Origin: Ligustrum vulgare
Lineage: Eukaryota; Streptophyta; Magnoliopsida; Lamiales; Oleaceae
DNA length: 64,000 nucleotides
Direction: 5' to 3'
Assembly (NCBI GenBank): GCA_963555705.1
Contig: OY743174.1
Location: 59,046,234 to 59,110,233 of the forward strand
Each line of letters opens with the position of its first letter. Within the stretch, counting starts at the first letter, position 1. Below are positions 52,650 through 63,286 of the stretch, piece after piece. Both the position numbers and the translations under genes were made by a program. The notes below the pieces were generated by a model. It searched no databases. It was given only the letters and a program-made list of their open reading frames with translations, and was not told the origin of the DNA.

Positions 52650-54479
52650 ATGGACGAGTGGGAGAGTGTATTGTCGGATTCTGTTGCCGCCTCGCCTAGT
52701 CAAGAGCAGTCCATTCTACGGTGGATCATGGGGGATGTGGAGGACCCTTCCATGGGTAGCTTGAACAAGGTTCTCCAAATTGGTAGTGGTCCGATGGTGC
52801 CGGCGGCGGAATTTGAGTTCAATGGTGGGTTTGGGGTTGTGGATCAAACATTTGGTGTAGACCCAGTTGGCCAATTTGGTGCAAATTTCATCTCCCCAGT
52901 TCCCACCTCTATGCACAATTTAAATTTCTCCATGAACAGATCCAGCAACCCATCTCCAAATCTGCCTAACAATGTGTTCCCTTCAGTTCCTAACAATCTT
53001 GGAGCATTTGATTCTCCACATATGCAGATACAGAATCAATCTCTGAACCCACCAAACCCTTCATTTTTCATGCCATTATCATATGAGCAGCAGCCGGAAC
53101 AGAATCTATTCATACCACCACAGGCGAAAAGGCACAACCCTGGCGAGGCTATTGGTGTAGGTCTTGAGCTTCCAGGCGGCCAAATTCCCAAAGGGCCCTT
53201 TTTGGATACTGGGCAAGAGATGTTAATGGCATATCACTACCAGCAGCCACCACCTGAGGGCCTTTCTCACCAGCTTCAGTTTCTTCCTCCTTATCTACAG
53301 CAAATGCCAACAGCAGCAATGGGATCATGCTCAAAGCCAAAAATGGAAGGAGACGATTTTGGACATCGTCCTCAGCAACAGCAACAGGCAATAATTGACC
53401 AGCTATACAAGGCTGCTGAACTGATCCAGACTGGAAATCCGGCACCTGCTCAAGGGATATTGGCGCGGCTCAATCACCAGCTCTCTCCCATTGGTAGGCC
53501 TTTTTATAAGGCTGCTTTATATTGCAAGGAGGCATTGCAACTTCTTCTCCATACTAATGAAAACGCGAACTCCTCTACTGTTACTGCATCTCCGTTTAGT
53601 CTCATATTCAAGATTGGTGCCTACAAGGCCTTCTCGGAAATATCCCCCATCGTACAATTTGCCAATTTTACTTGCAACCAAGCCCTCCTTGAAGTGTTTG
53701 AAGGATTTGATAGAATTCATATTGTAGATTTTGATATTGGGTATGGTGGGCAATGGGCGTCACTGATGCAGGAGCTTGCCTTGAGGAGTAATGGTGCGCC
53801 ATCCCTGAAAATCACTTCATTTGCCTCATCCTCAACCCATGACCAATTAGAGCTCGGCCTTACTCGAGAGAATCTAATTCAATTCGCTAATGAAATCAAT
53901 ATTGCATTTGAGTTTGTGGTTATGAGCATTGATTCTTTGAATTCTGGCTCATGGTCTATGCCTTTTCATGTACCGGAGAGCGAAGTGGTCGCGGTGAATC
54001 TCCCGGTTGGTTCCCTTGCAAGTCACCAGTTATCTATACCTTTGATTCTTCATTTTGTTAAGCAGCTTTCGCCGAAAATTGTGGTTTCTGTGGACAGAGG
54101 ATGTGATAGGACCGATCTACCATTTCCCAACCACATAATTCATGCGCTTCAATCTTATTCTAACCTGCTTGAGTCCCTAGACGCTGTCAATGTGAATACG
54201 GATGTGCTGGAAAAGATCGAAAGCTTCTTGCTTCGACCAAGAATTGAAAAGATTGTAACATGTCGTTTTCAATCCCCTAAAAAGACGCAGCATTGGAGGA
54301 CTCTGTTTTTGTCATCCGGGTTCTCCCCTATAACATTTAGCAATTTCACAGAATCACAAGCAGAGTGTCTGGTGAAGAGGACTCCTGTTAGGGGATTCCA
54401 AGTTGAGAAAAGGCAGTGTTCCCTTGTTCTTTGCTGGCAACGGAAAGAACTGATCTCTGCATCGGCTTGGCGATGCTGA
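52650..54479 (+). CDS. SCL6: GRAS transcription regulator, HAIRY MERISTEM / SCL6-22-27 type
   Basis: The frame is open from just after TGA 52398 to 54479. The first in-frame ATG is 52650, giving 609 residues, whereas from the ancestral ATG 52206 it would be 757, the usual family size. MDEWESV...SILRWIMGDVED at the start is a conserved HAM block. A glutamine/proline-rich middle follows. The GRAS domain begins near residue 245 with the first leucine-rich region (QLYKAAELIQTGNPAPAQGI), then IHIVDFDIGYGGQW in the VHIID position, and ends with the SAW region and the terminal ISASAWRC. HAM proteins keep shoot-meristem cells undifferentiated together with WUSCHEL-type factors in the nucleus. The miR171 site at 53456 shows post-transcriptional control. 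The coding part is intronless, as usual. Confidence 0.93.
   Translation: MDEWESVLSDSVAASPSQEQSILRWIMGDVEDPSMGSLNKVLQIGSGPMVPAAEFEFNGGFGVVDQTFGVDPVGQFGANFISPVPTSMHNLNFSMNRSSNPSPNLPNNVFPSVPNNLGAFDSPHMQIQNQSLNPPNPSFFMPLSYEQQPEQNLFIPPQAKRHNPGEAIGVGLELPGGQIPKGPFLDTGQEMLMAYHYQQPPPEGLSHQLQFLPPYLQQMPTAAMGSCSKPKMEGDDFGHRPQQQQQAIIDQLYKAAELIQTGNPAPAQGILARLNHQLSPIGRPFYKAALYCKEALQLLLHTNENANSSTVTASPFSLIFKIGAYKAFSEISPIVQFANFTCNQALLEVFEGFDRIHIVDFDIGYGGQWASLMQELALRSNGAPSLKITSFASSSTHDQLELGLTRENLIQFANEINIAFEFVVMSIDSLNSGSWSMPFHVPESEVVAVNLPVGSLASHQLSIPLILHFVKQLSPKIVVSVDRGCDRTDLPFPNHIIHALQSYSNLLESLDAVNVNTDVLEKIESFLLRPRIEKIVTCRFQSPKKTQHWRTLFLSSGFSPITFSNFTESQAECLVKRTPVRGFQVEKRQCSLVLCWQRKELISASAWRC
53456..53476 (+). 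promoter_or_regulatory. miR171 target site
   Basis: Twenty-one bases from GATATTGG to GGCTCAATCA, coding for ILARLNH, are exactly complementary to canonical miR171. The site lies inside the first leucine-rich region of the GRAS domain, as in known HAM/SCL6 genes, and should direct mRNA cleavage near its middle. Confidence 0.95.
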
Positions 54480-56112
54480 AATTGTTAGTAGATTTCTCAA
54501 TACTACCTTATTGTGAATTTCCCTTTAGAGTCACAATCCCCTTGAACATTTAAAATTTTCTTGCACTTGACTTATTGTTTCCAACTTTAGACATTTTAGT
54601 ACTGGATATTCGATTATAGTTCTCGTTGAAATGTTGTATTACTATTACAATGCTGTCATACTTTTGAAAGGTGTAATTTGTTGTCGAATATTTGTCTTAA
54701 CTGTACAAATATGCGGAAATTCTATGCTCTAACAGTGTAGCAATTTATAAATTGGTTTTTTTATTATTTTTGAGGTAAAATGTGTGTTTAAAAAGTGGTG
54801 GGAGAAAAATGTGTGGTCAAAAAAATTGTGTTGTTTATGAATTATAATGATCGCGTTAAAGAGCAAAGGCTAGTCGTTGGATCTTCGTATTCCACGATAT
54901 GCCTTGGAATTCATTCTTAGATATATATCATAAATTCGTATATTCTCATGCTGCATATTCTCCATTTTCTACCTTAATTGCAGATCTCCATATGCCATTC
55001 TTCAAATTCTTGCTTCACAGTAATTTTCCAGATAGGCTTCTTGAAATTGATATTCTGCTGATTTTTGGTGTATTGAATATGGAATTCTAATGTATCAATA
55101 GGGATAAAATTATGGCTAATGTGATCCATCTTGTCAATGAAAAATCCTGGGTTTTTTTGTATGTTGGAACCAAAATTCCATAATGGTAGAATTGCTGTCT
55201 TTTTCTGCTTGATGGCAACATCATGGTATTAGTGCTAAATGGTTGGTTAATAATTCTTGTTTTCTGTCTTTTCTTAGTCCATCACGTTGCCATTATTTGT
55301 ACTATAATACATTGAATTTGCTGCTGTTGTTATTAGAGTTCATTAATATATATTAATGGCTGTCTTAATCAAATCACATGTGACTTGTGTACTATTGGAC
55401 AGACCCTCCTACATTAGTTTAAACTCGTTTTTAGGCTCCTTGGAACTTTTTTCAAATAATGCTCACATCATAAAAAATGTTCACCAACCACTTGATAGGT
55501 GGACATTGGATATCAGACGGGACCTGACACTCCCCCAAATAGGGGGAGGAGACACGTGTCCCTGGTGGACAGCACTAGGACACTAAATAATTTCTAGTTT
55601 TTGGTATGTTCGATAAACTTGTTTATAAACTTTCATTTGTTTGGTAAATCGTTTATAAATTATTAGTTATAAATAATGCCGTGACATTATTTTGTTGATC
55701 TATTTTTTTGAAAAATCAAATATGATGGACGAAAATATTTGATCAATTGAAATTGATGACTTTAAAAAAAAATGTAACGAGATGTTATCATGTTGCTATT
55801 TATATACAAAATGTATAAACAAGTTTTACAAAACATAGGTCAAGTTTTCTTAAACCACTTTTTAATCAAGTATATTTTTCGAAATCATTTGTTGACTCCA
55901 CATTTTACCTCAAGCAACTCAAATTTCTTGTTTATAAACAAAAATCATCCACCAAGTTTTTCAAATTTTCTCTAAATCACTTTTTCATTACACACATTTT
56001 TCAACATTACATTTCGACGAAATATTTTATCGCAAAATCTTAATTCCTTATTTCTAAACAAAAGTAGCTCTCAAAATTTCCATGAGAAGAAGGATAGGAA
56101 GATTGAAAAGTT
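54480..56112. other. 3' flank of the GRAS gene and intergenic DNA
   Basis: Probable 3' untranslated sequence directly after the stop. No clear polyadenylation signal could be assigned. A copy of the dispersed GTAAAATGTGTG..AAAAAGTGG repeat lies at 54772-54850. Bases 55590-56070 contain TTGTTTATAAAC-type inverted fragments, perhaps a decayed MITE. No gene is seen. Confidence 0.4.
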
Positions 56113-57656
56113 GATATATCAATATGGCATTCATGTACATGCACTTGAAAAGTCAACAGTGGATATTAATAAGTGTATTTTATATACTTACTTGTATACT
56201 TAAATTAGGATAATTTATTGTCATTCTTCAATAAATTTTACATAATTGTTTTATATTTGTTTGCATTTTAGAGATATTTCCAAATTCATGAAAATGAAGC
56301 AATCAAGTGGAATATACAATTGGAAGATAATTGGAGCGAAAACGGACAAAATGGATGTTGATGTCATCCATCTGGAATTTCAAGAGGAACTAAGTAGAAG
56401 AAATCAGAGTTTGAGGATTTAATTGAAAAAGAATTGAAGTGTTTTGAAAGTTCAAGGACTAAATTGTTACAGTCAGAAGATGAAGGACTCGCGTGCAAAT
56501 AAAGTTCAAGCACCAACTTAAACGTACTGGAAAGGAAATTTCGCTAGAAGAAATGAACTGCTTGCCACGCCAAACCTACTAGATGGTCACGCGACCATAT
56601 GCTATTTTAACATAACCAGTTTTTAGTCAACTATAAGGCCGCATAGTTGTCCGGCTCAGCGAGAAAAATGCTCATATGCGTTTTCAAGTTGTGTTTTACC
56701 TAGATTTCGTAGAAACCTATATATTGGACTTTTCATGCATGAGTTAAGGAATTTGCACACATATTTAAGAGGCATAATTCAAGTTTCTCTCGTTAAGATC
56801 TTGAAAGCAAGGCAAAGACATGAGCATAGAGGATTAGCAGCGGAAAACAACTTCTTGGTGCAAAATTTATCTTCATTGTTAATTTTATTTACTCACGATG
56901 TTTTAGCTTTGATTATTACTGCATTTTTATTACTTTCATGATAAACAACTAAACTATTTGTTGAGATTAACGATGTAACCTAGTTTTCCGCTTTTAATTA
57001 TATTATTCAAGTTTTACGTATTGATTATATGTGATGATTTTATTTTATGATTAATGCGTGAATTAACTGACCACTAATTCATTGATTTAATAGATTGTTT
57101 TCATAATCTGAGAGGTTAGCTAATGATCTACATCTAGAAATAAAACCCGATAATTAAACTAACGAGCGATAGATATAAATTTGTTGTTATTGGGATCTTA
57201 AATTGAGTTCTAATATTTCATGCACCTAATCATTACAACATGCTGTTTAGAAATACGATTGACTACTTAGGTGGAGTTGATTTAAACCCGAGAGACGAAT
57301 TTCATATGAATAAGTGAACTCGATTGATCACATAGTAAATTAAAATTTGAATGGTGTAATTAAAAGTATTGACTACGTGAAATCATGAAATCCTAAATTT
57401 TCATTCATTGATTAAAAACAAACTTTGTTTTATTGTTTGATTGCTTTTAGTTTAATCATTTAGTTTATCATAATCTCAATCTTTTGTCATTCAAATAAAG
57501 TGAAAATTAGAATAACTTCGGTAATTGATCATAATCCTTGTGGGATGATAATCCGGACTTTATGTCCACTTTATTACTTGAACGTGACATAGTACATTTA
57601 CGATTAGCACTCATGAGATATATTAATATGACATTCATGTACATGCACTTGAAAAG
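56113..57656. mobile_element. Probable solo LTR (Athila/Tat-like) between 40-bp direct repeats
   Basis: The interior starts near TATTAATAAGTGTATTTTAT and ends GTACATTTACGATTAGCACTCA, with CTTGTGGGATGATAATCC-like sequence before the end, echoing the 3' part of the LTRs at 8551 and 14763 (CTCGTGGGATCGACACTT and GCGACACGCATCA). It is flanked by near-identical 40-bp repeats (56113-56152 and 57617-57656) containing CATTCATGTACATGCACTTG. That is longer than any normal target duplication, so the insertion history is unclear. Confidence 0.5.
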
Positions 57657-58560
57657 CCTATGTTGTGTAATTTTTTATTTATTTATTTATTCTTTTAAGG
57701 CAAAGAATGTAATTTTTTCGAGATAAAATATATGATTGAAAATTAATTTTGAAAATTGTGAGTAATTAAAAAGTAGTTTAAAGAAATATTATAAACAAAT
57801 TTACCAAACAGAGTTAATATGTTCATTAGACAATATTAAAAGCGAAAAAGTGAAAAAGAAGTCGATGTAGTTTTGGACGTGATATTATTTATTTAACCCA
57901 AAAGTTAAATCTACTTTTAACTATGGCTCCATTTCACTTTAACCTTTACACTTCACGCTTTGTGTCAAATTACTAATTAGCGCCAAATTAGTATTACTAA
58001 TTACTGTCAAATTAATCAATCAATTTGTCTAATATATGTCCACCTCAATTGAAACGAATAATAAAGCAATCAAATCTCTTTAGAATATTAGGGCATGTTT
58101 GGAATGACTTTTGATAAGTCAAAAATTGATTTTAACCTCCATTTTTTTTAGTGCTTCCACTAGTTACAAGAGCTTTTAGATGAACCTGTTCCAATGTTGC
58201 TTCCTTCGAGAACATTTTTGGAGTAGAAAACACTTTAAAAGTTGGTTTTCAAACAAAAACAGAGGTATTTTTTCAAGAAGATCTTCTATCGAAAACAATA
58301 GTTAAAACAAAAATCGTGTTAAACGGTCCCTAAACTAATATTTTATTTTATACGTCTATCTTCTTTAATATATATTTTCAATAATATCTCGTCAAGTGCC
58401 TTTTAAAATCTGAGGGCCAGTGTCCTGTAACCAATCACATGACACTCCCTTAGGATCTCCACCCTTGAGTCTTCAACCTTAGGCACGTAGAGGCTAAAAC
58501 CTAATCGTGTAATTTACTTTTGTACCAATAATCAAATTGAGATAATCTTAAAATTATAAG
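57657..58560. other. Intergenic DNA, MITE-like remnants
   Basis: Bases 58090-58335 start TTAGGGCATGTTTGGAAT and end AACGGTCCCTAA, an imperfect inverted pair typical of small plant DNA elements. Otherwise AT-rich without genes. Confidence 0.35.
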
Positions 58561-58730
58561 AGCTTGTTTGGTAATGTTAAAAATTTTACCACAAATTTTC
58601 AAACTCAATCTTAATCATCCATTTTAGTCAAGTCAATAATTTTCGACTTTTTAAATATTTTTAAATCATACATCCATTAAAAAAAAAAATACAAAAACCA
58701 AAACTTTTTACATTACCAAACATGTTTTTC
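58561..58730. mobile_element. MITE, uninterrupted relative of 50833-51234
   Basis: GCTTGTTTGGTAATGTTAAA on the left and its approximate inverse ending ACATTACCAAACATGTTT on the right. Interior blocks match 50833-51234 in reverse orientation without the 225-bp insertion. Confidence 0.65.
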
Positions 58731-58739
58731 GGCTCAATG

Positions 58740-60470
58740 AATTCGTAATATCAAGATTTTGATATCAATGTAAAGTTCTCATAAAATACTTTACCACATT
58801 ATTTTCAAATTATAAAATCGTCAACCATAACAAAAGTTATTGTCGTTTAAAATGGTACATTAACAATGTCACAAGTCAAAATTCGTCACATTTTCGACAT
58901 GTGCACTCTGGATAAAAACTAAATTTTTTATGCATCACTATGAAAAGCTCATAAAAATTACAAAATTACATTTTTCAAATTCATATAACGAATGTCAAAT
59001 AAAGCTAAAGAACATCCAAAACTGATCACTCACTCTTTTTTTTTAATTCTTGTTGGTATCGATCCTTAAAAATATATTTTTCGATTTTCCTTTTACGGTA
59101 AACTTTCATCCAATTTTCAAAGTCATGCATATTTTAGATAAAACTGAGTTTTTAATATACTACTCAAAGAGCTTGTAAAAATCTACAAACTCCTCTTCAA
59201 AATTATTTGACAGGTAAGAAATCATAATTTGATAAAATGTTACTTTTGATTGTCCATGTACAGTGTGACGTACAGTATTTTACCACATTGTTTTTCTTAT
59301 AAGTTTGAGTGTGGAGGTCAATGTTCATTTGTGGTCGCCTCTTATTTATATTTATTATTTTTTATTCTCTTCGGCTCACTGACTTCGTGGGGATAAATAA
59401 AGTCGTAATAGCAATATATTGATATTAAAGTAAAGGTCTCAGACAATATTTTACCACATTATTTTTGGATTACAAAATCATCAATCGAAGTAAAAATTAT
59501 ATTCGTTTAAAATTATCACCTAACAATGTGTTTTTTATTATTTTTCTCACGAGTCAACTTTCATCGCATTTTTGATATATACACTCTAGAAAAAATTAAT
59601 TTTTTAATGTACCATTTCAAAAAGATCATAAAAACTACAATATTGCCTTTTCAAAATCGGATAATTACTATCAAAATAATGCAAACGCGCATTACAGAAT
59701 GACCCCACTTTTTTAAAATCCCTGTGGTTATCGATCATTTAAAAAAAATCATTTTTCGATTTTTTTTTTTTACGGGTTAAATTTCATCTCATTTTCAAAA
59801 TTATGCACACTTTACACATAAATTTTTAATATACTACTTAGAGAACTCACAAAAATCTAAAAAATCGTCTTCAAAATTATATAACAAGTGAGGAATTATA
59901 ATTTGACAAAATCTTACTTTTGATTGTTCATGTTCAATTTGAATTTCTCACATAGTACTTTATCACATAAATCTTGAATTACAAAATCGTCAAACGTAGT
60001 AAAAGTTATAAACATTTAAAATGATAACTGATCTCTCAACAATGTATTTTTTTTTTTACGAATCAACTTCATCTTATTTTTTTACAAAATTTTAATTTTG
60101 ATGCTCATGTACAAAAACACTATTATATACAAATTTTACCTACATTACTCGAGAACTCACAAAAATATACAAATTCGTCTTCAAAATTATATAACAATTG
60201 AGGAATTATAATTTACAAAATCTTACTTTTGATGTTCACGTTCAATTTGAATTTCTCACATAGTACTTTACCACATTAATCTTGAATTACAAAATCGTCA
60301 AACGTAGTAAAAGTTATAAACGTTTAAAATGATATATGATCTCTCAACAATTCATTTTTCATTTTTTTTTTCACGAATCAACTTTCATCTTATTTTTAAA
60401 AATTTTACTTTTGATGCTCATGTGCAAAAACACTATTATATACAAATTTTACAGACATTACTCGTGCATC
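58740..60470. repeat. Degenerate tandem array with ~314-bp units
   Basis: Landmark TTTCTCACATAGTACTTTA..CACAT with GAATTACAAAATCGTCAA and GTAAAAGTTATAAACGTTT recurs at about 59938 and 60252 (period ~314). More diverged versions, with ACTTTACCACATTATTTT, occur near 58780 and 59445. No gene is present. Confidence 0.65.
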
Positions 60471-60477
60471 ACTCGAA

Positions 60478-60481
<4 letters not shown>

Positions 60482-60512
<31 letters not shown>
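60482..60512. repeat. (AT)n microsatellite
   Basis: An uninterrupted AT dinucleotide run of about 31 bases. Confidence 0.95.
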
Positions 60513-60515
<3 letters not shown>

Positions 60516-61188
60516 TGAAAAGACCAGGTTGTGGTCAACTTCTTCCTCTAAATATTTTTCTCTTCTTGCATGATTATCATAACGACCAAGCTCTCAATTA
60601 TTTAATATTTTTTGTTGCCTTCAAACGATTCGGTTCACATTAAAGAGGTTTAGTTTTTAGTTTGCTGTTTAAAAAATAACATTTAGCCTTGTTTGGTTCA
60701 AATTTACATTTAAATTTTAGTTTAAGGTTGTGTCCGGTTAGCTCATGATTACTCATATTAAATCCAAATTTAAATTATACAATTTCTCAAATCATACATG
60801 TTTCCTCTCTCCAATTTTTAATTACACATTTTACATAGAAAGTACAAATAAAATACATTATAATGCAACTAAAGATGCCGAACAGGTCCCAAGACAAAAT
60901 TAACAATCAATTTCTACCACATATTTCATATGACCCACAAATATTTCAACCACATTTCATTACCTTTTCACAATCTACTAAATGTACAATTCTAATCTCC
61001 ACCAAACAGGGGTTTAAAGCAGTGTGATACTTAAATCCAAATAATTTCCTCTTTCCAATTAAAGAAAAACAAAAGAGTTTTAAAATAAACATGGTTGGAC
61101 AATCATTTTACAAAAATAATTTGTTAACTATATTCCTAAGCCTTTGTTTGATTATATTATCCAGTAAAAAAAGAGTTTTGAATAGTGA
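60513..61188. other. AT-rich intergenic DNA
   Basis: Contains inverted-repeat-like fragments such as GCCTTGTTTGGTTC near 60688 and CACCAAACAGGGG near 61000, perhaps ends of a decayed MITE. No gene is seen. Confidence 0.35.
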
Positions 61189-61690
61189 TTGATAGGATAC
61201 CGTGTGTTTGAAAATGAGAGAATTTTTTTGAATTTATATCTAGTGATGATAGTGGCTCGTGTTTCATACAAGCAGTCGCCCAGAGTTAGGGTCACATTAA
61301 ACAATCACCATGTCAACTTAGGCAATCATGTGTTGGTCGCACACCTATACCGCCCTCTCGCTCAACTAACTTGTACACGTATTCAAGATTTGTGTGTAAG
61401 ACGTGACGATTATCGTTAACTGTTGAAGGGATATCACATTTCCCACTATCTTCGAATAATGTGGGAGCTGGAGAAGACACCTAGCACTGTAGAATATGAA
61501 CGTGCTCTCTATTCATCCCTATAAATAGTGGTGAACCCATCATGTATCGATTTACTTAACTTTTCCTATCTTTATTTGAGCCTTTACTGTCTGCGTTGAT
61601 TCATATATCTCCTACTGGTTCTTACATTGGAGTGGACACAGGGGGACATAAGCCCCGCCACTTTTTGCAGGTTTCAGAACCCCAGTCGTT
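61189..61690 (+). mobile_element. Possible LTR remnant of a Tat/Ogre-like element
   Basis: TCCCTATAAATAGTGGTGAA (61516-61535) is a strong TATA context. About 90-130 bases later come TTGGAGTGGACACAGGGG and GCCACTTTTTGCAGG, which resemble the 3' part of Tat/Ogre-type plant LTRs. The boundaries and duplication could not be defined, so it may be a fragment. Confidence 0.35.
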
Positions 61691-62275
61691 GCTACACATG
61701 GAGGATGAACAATCAATGATTATCATCTAGAATATTTTATTGGTAAAATGTGTGGTTAAAATTGAATAGTATAAAAAATGAGTTAAAAATAATAGGATGC
61801 TTAATGTCTTAAATCACATAGGTCATCCCCACTAAACGATTTAAATCCTAGTAATTAATAAAGTATTTTGAGCAAATTGAATTCTTCACATATATTTTAA
61901 GCATTAGATAAAGTTTAAACTTGAAATCGCAGGTCACAATGTACAAATCTTTTAAGTCATATATCTAAAATCATAGTTAGGTCACAATCATTTAAGACAA
62001 CAAGTCACAACCACCAATTTTTTCGATCAAAACCTACCGATCACCATTCTTAAGGTCAAAATCATCATTTTTCAAGGTCACAAGATTAATTTTAATGTCT
62101 CAAGGAAAAACTTGTAGGTCACAATAAGGTCACAACCACAATCTCCTCCAACTACTAAGGTCATGACCACCACCGCCACGGGCACAACCACATCTCAATT
62201 TTTCTAAGGTCACGAGACTTGATTTAACGTAAATTGTAGGTCACATTTTGATTTCAAGGTCACAACACCATGATA
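61691..62275. repeat. Degenerate GGTCACA repeat (locus 3)
   Basis: From about 61920 to 62270 the plus strand carries roughly a dozen AAGGTCACAA-type copies with irregular spacing. Bases 61691-61919 include a GGTAAAATGTGTGGTTAAAA dispersed repeat (61741). The same GGTCACA core occurs at 150-960 and 4490-5175. Confidence 0.6.
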
Positions 62276-62941
62276 ACCTCTGCCGCCACTCTCACCACCA
62301 CCACGACGTTGTCCGTTGTCCTTGAATAGCCCCACTGCGGGCGAGGCCTCCGCCGCCACCACAAATCCCACACAATCTCCAAATTCAAACACCAAAAACC
62401 ATTAATCACATAACAACATACCACCACACCCGCAAGCAGCATCACCGGTTGGCAAACACCTTCGCCAAAACCACACAAACACCTGCACAACTACAGCCTC
62501 ACCAACCCTGCTGTCGGCACCACCCACCTCTGACTCCCACCATTCCAAACTAACCATATCCGACACATGTAGATATAGATCTGGAGCAATCTATACAGCC
62601 ATTGCTCCCCAACACCACACGCCACAAGAAACAGGAGATATGTAAAAAAATATACAGAGGAAGCAGGGGCAAAGTGATCGTCGATGTGATGCAGCAACGT
62701 ATGAAGCAGTGGTGCAGCAACATCGGTGATGGAGCAGCGGTGCTCGAGTTGCTTATAATCCGCCGCAGCTGTCTCCAGGCGGGACCTTTTCTTCATTGCT
62801 GATCTTCGAATGGCTTCGGAGCAATTGTGAGGTGCAGTCATCCTCACACATCCGAGGCGGCTCCTGGCGGCACTTGTTGAGCGTCTCCTTCTCTGGCCCT
62901 GACTTCTCGCTGCTTGAACGGCAGCAGCACGAAGACACCTC
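62276..62941. other. CCACC-rich and GC-rich DNA, no gene accepted
   Basis: CCGCCACTCTCACCACC-type sequence up to about 62500, then mixed GC-rich sequence. Several overlapping open frames on both strands reflect composition. This is the same arrangement (GTCACA array followed by CCACC-rich DNA) as at 966-1788. Confidence 0.45.
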
Positions 62942-63040
62942 CAACAATTAATATCTGCCGTGGATTACTACCACTTCTGTGATGTTTTTCACCATGATTT
63001 GAAGCCGAAAAACCTTCTGCTGGACGAGAATTAGAAGCTT
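62942..63040 (+). pseudogene. CIPK/SnRK3-like protein kinase fragment
   Basis: One frame reads [12 protein letters not shown], then [14 protein letters not shown], then a TAG stop. This is the catalytic-loop region of a plant CIPK-type serine/threonine kinase (usual form [11 protein letters not shown] and HRDLKPENLLLDEN). HRD has become HHD and PEN has become PKN, and the frame is lost soon after the stop. Only about 33 codons are recognisable, so this is a captured or relic fragment. Confidence 0.75.
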
Positions 63041-63286
63041 AAGAAAGTCCAAAATCAGTGATTTAGATTTTGTTCATGGTGGTCAGAACCTCATCAGGGC
63101 GCACAATGTGGGTTCTTCCGTTGCTGACCTACAAGAGAAAAGGAGGAGAGGGACAGCTCCAAGAAATATGGAAGGGTGATGTATAATAGTTAGGAAATGA
63201 AAATTAGGGTTTAGGAAATATTAATTTAATTTAATAATTACTAAAATTTATAATATTTTATTAAAATTAAAATTTATAATAATGAC
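63041..63286. other. Intergenic DNA
   Basis: Possible further decayed kinase sequence up to about 63120, then AT-rich DNA. Nothing definite. Confidence 0.35.

Noticed and set aside
62210..62947. Several overlapping open frames of 60-118 codons
   Set aside because: They lie in CCACC-rich DNA on both strands, and none shows a recognisable family or codon bias.
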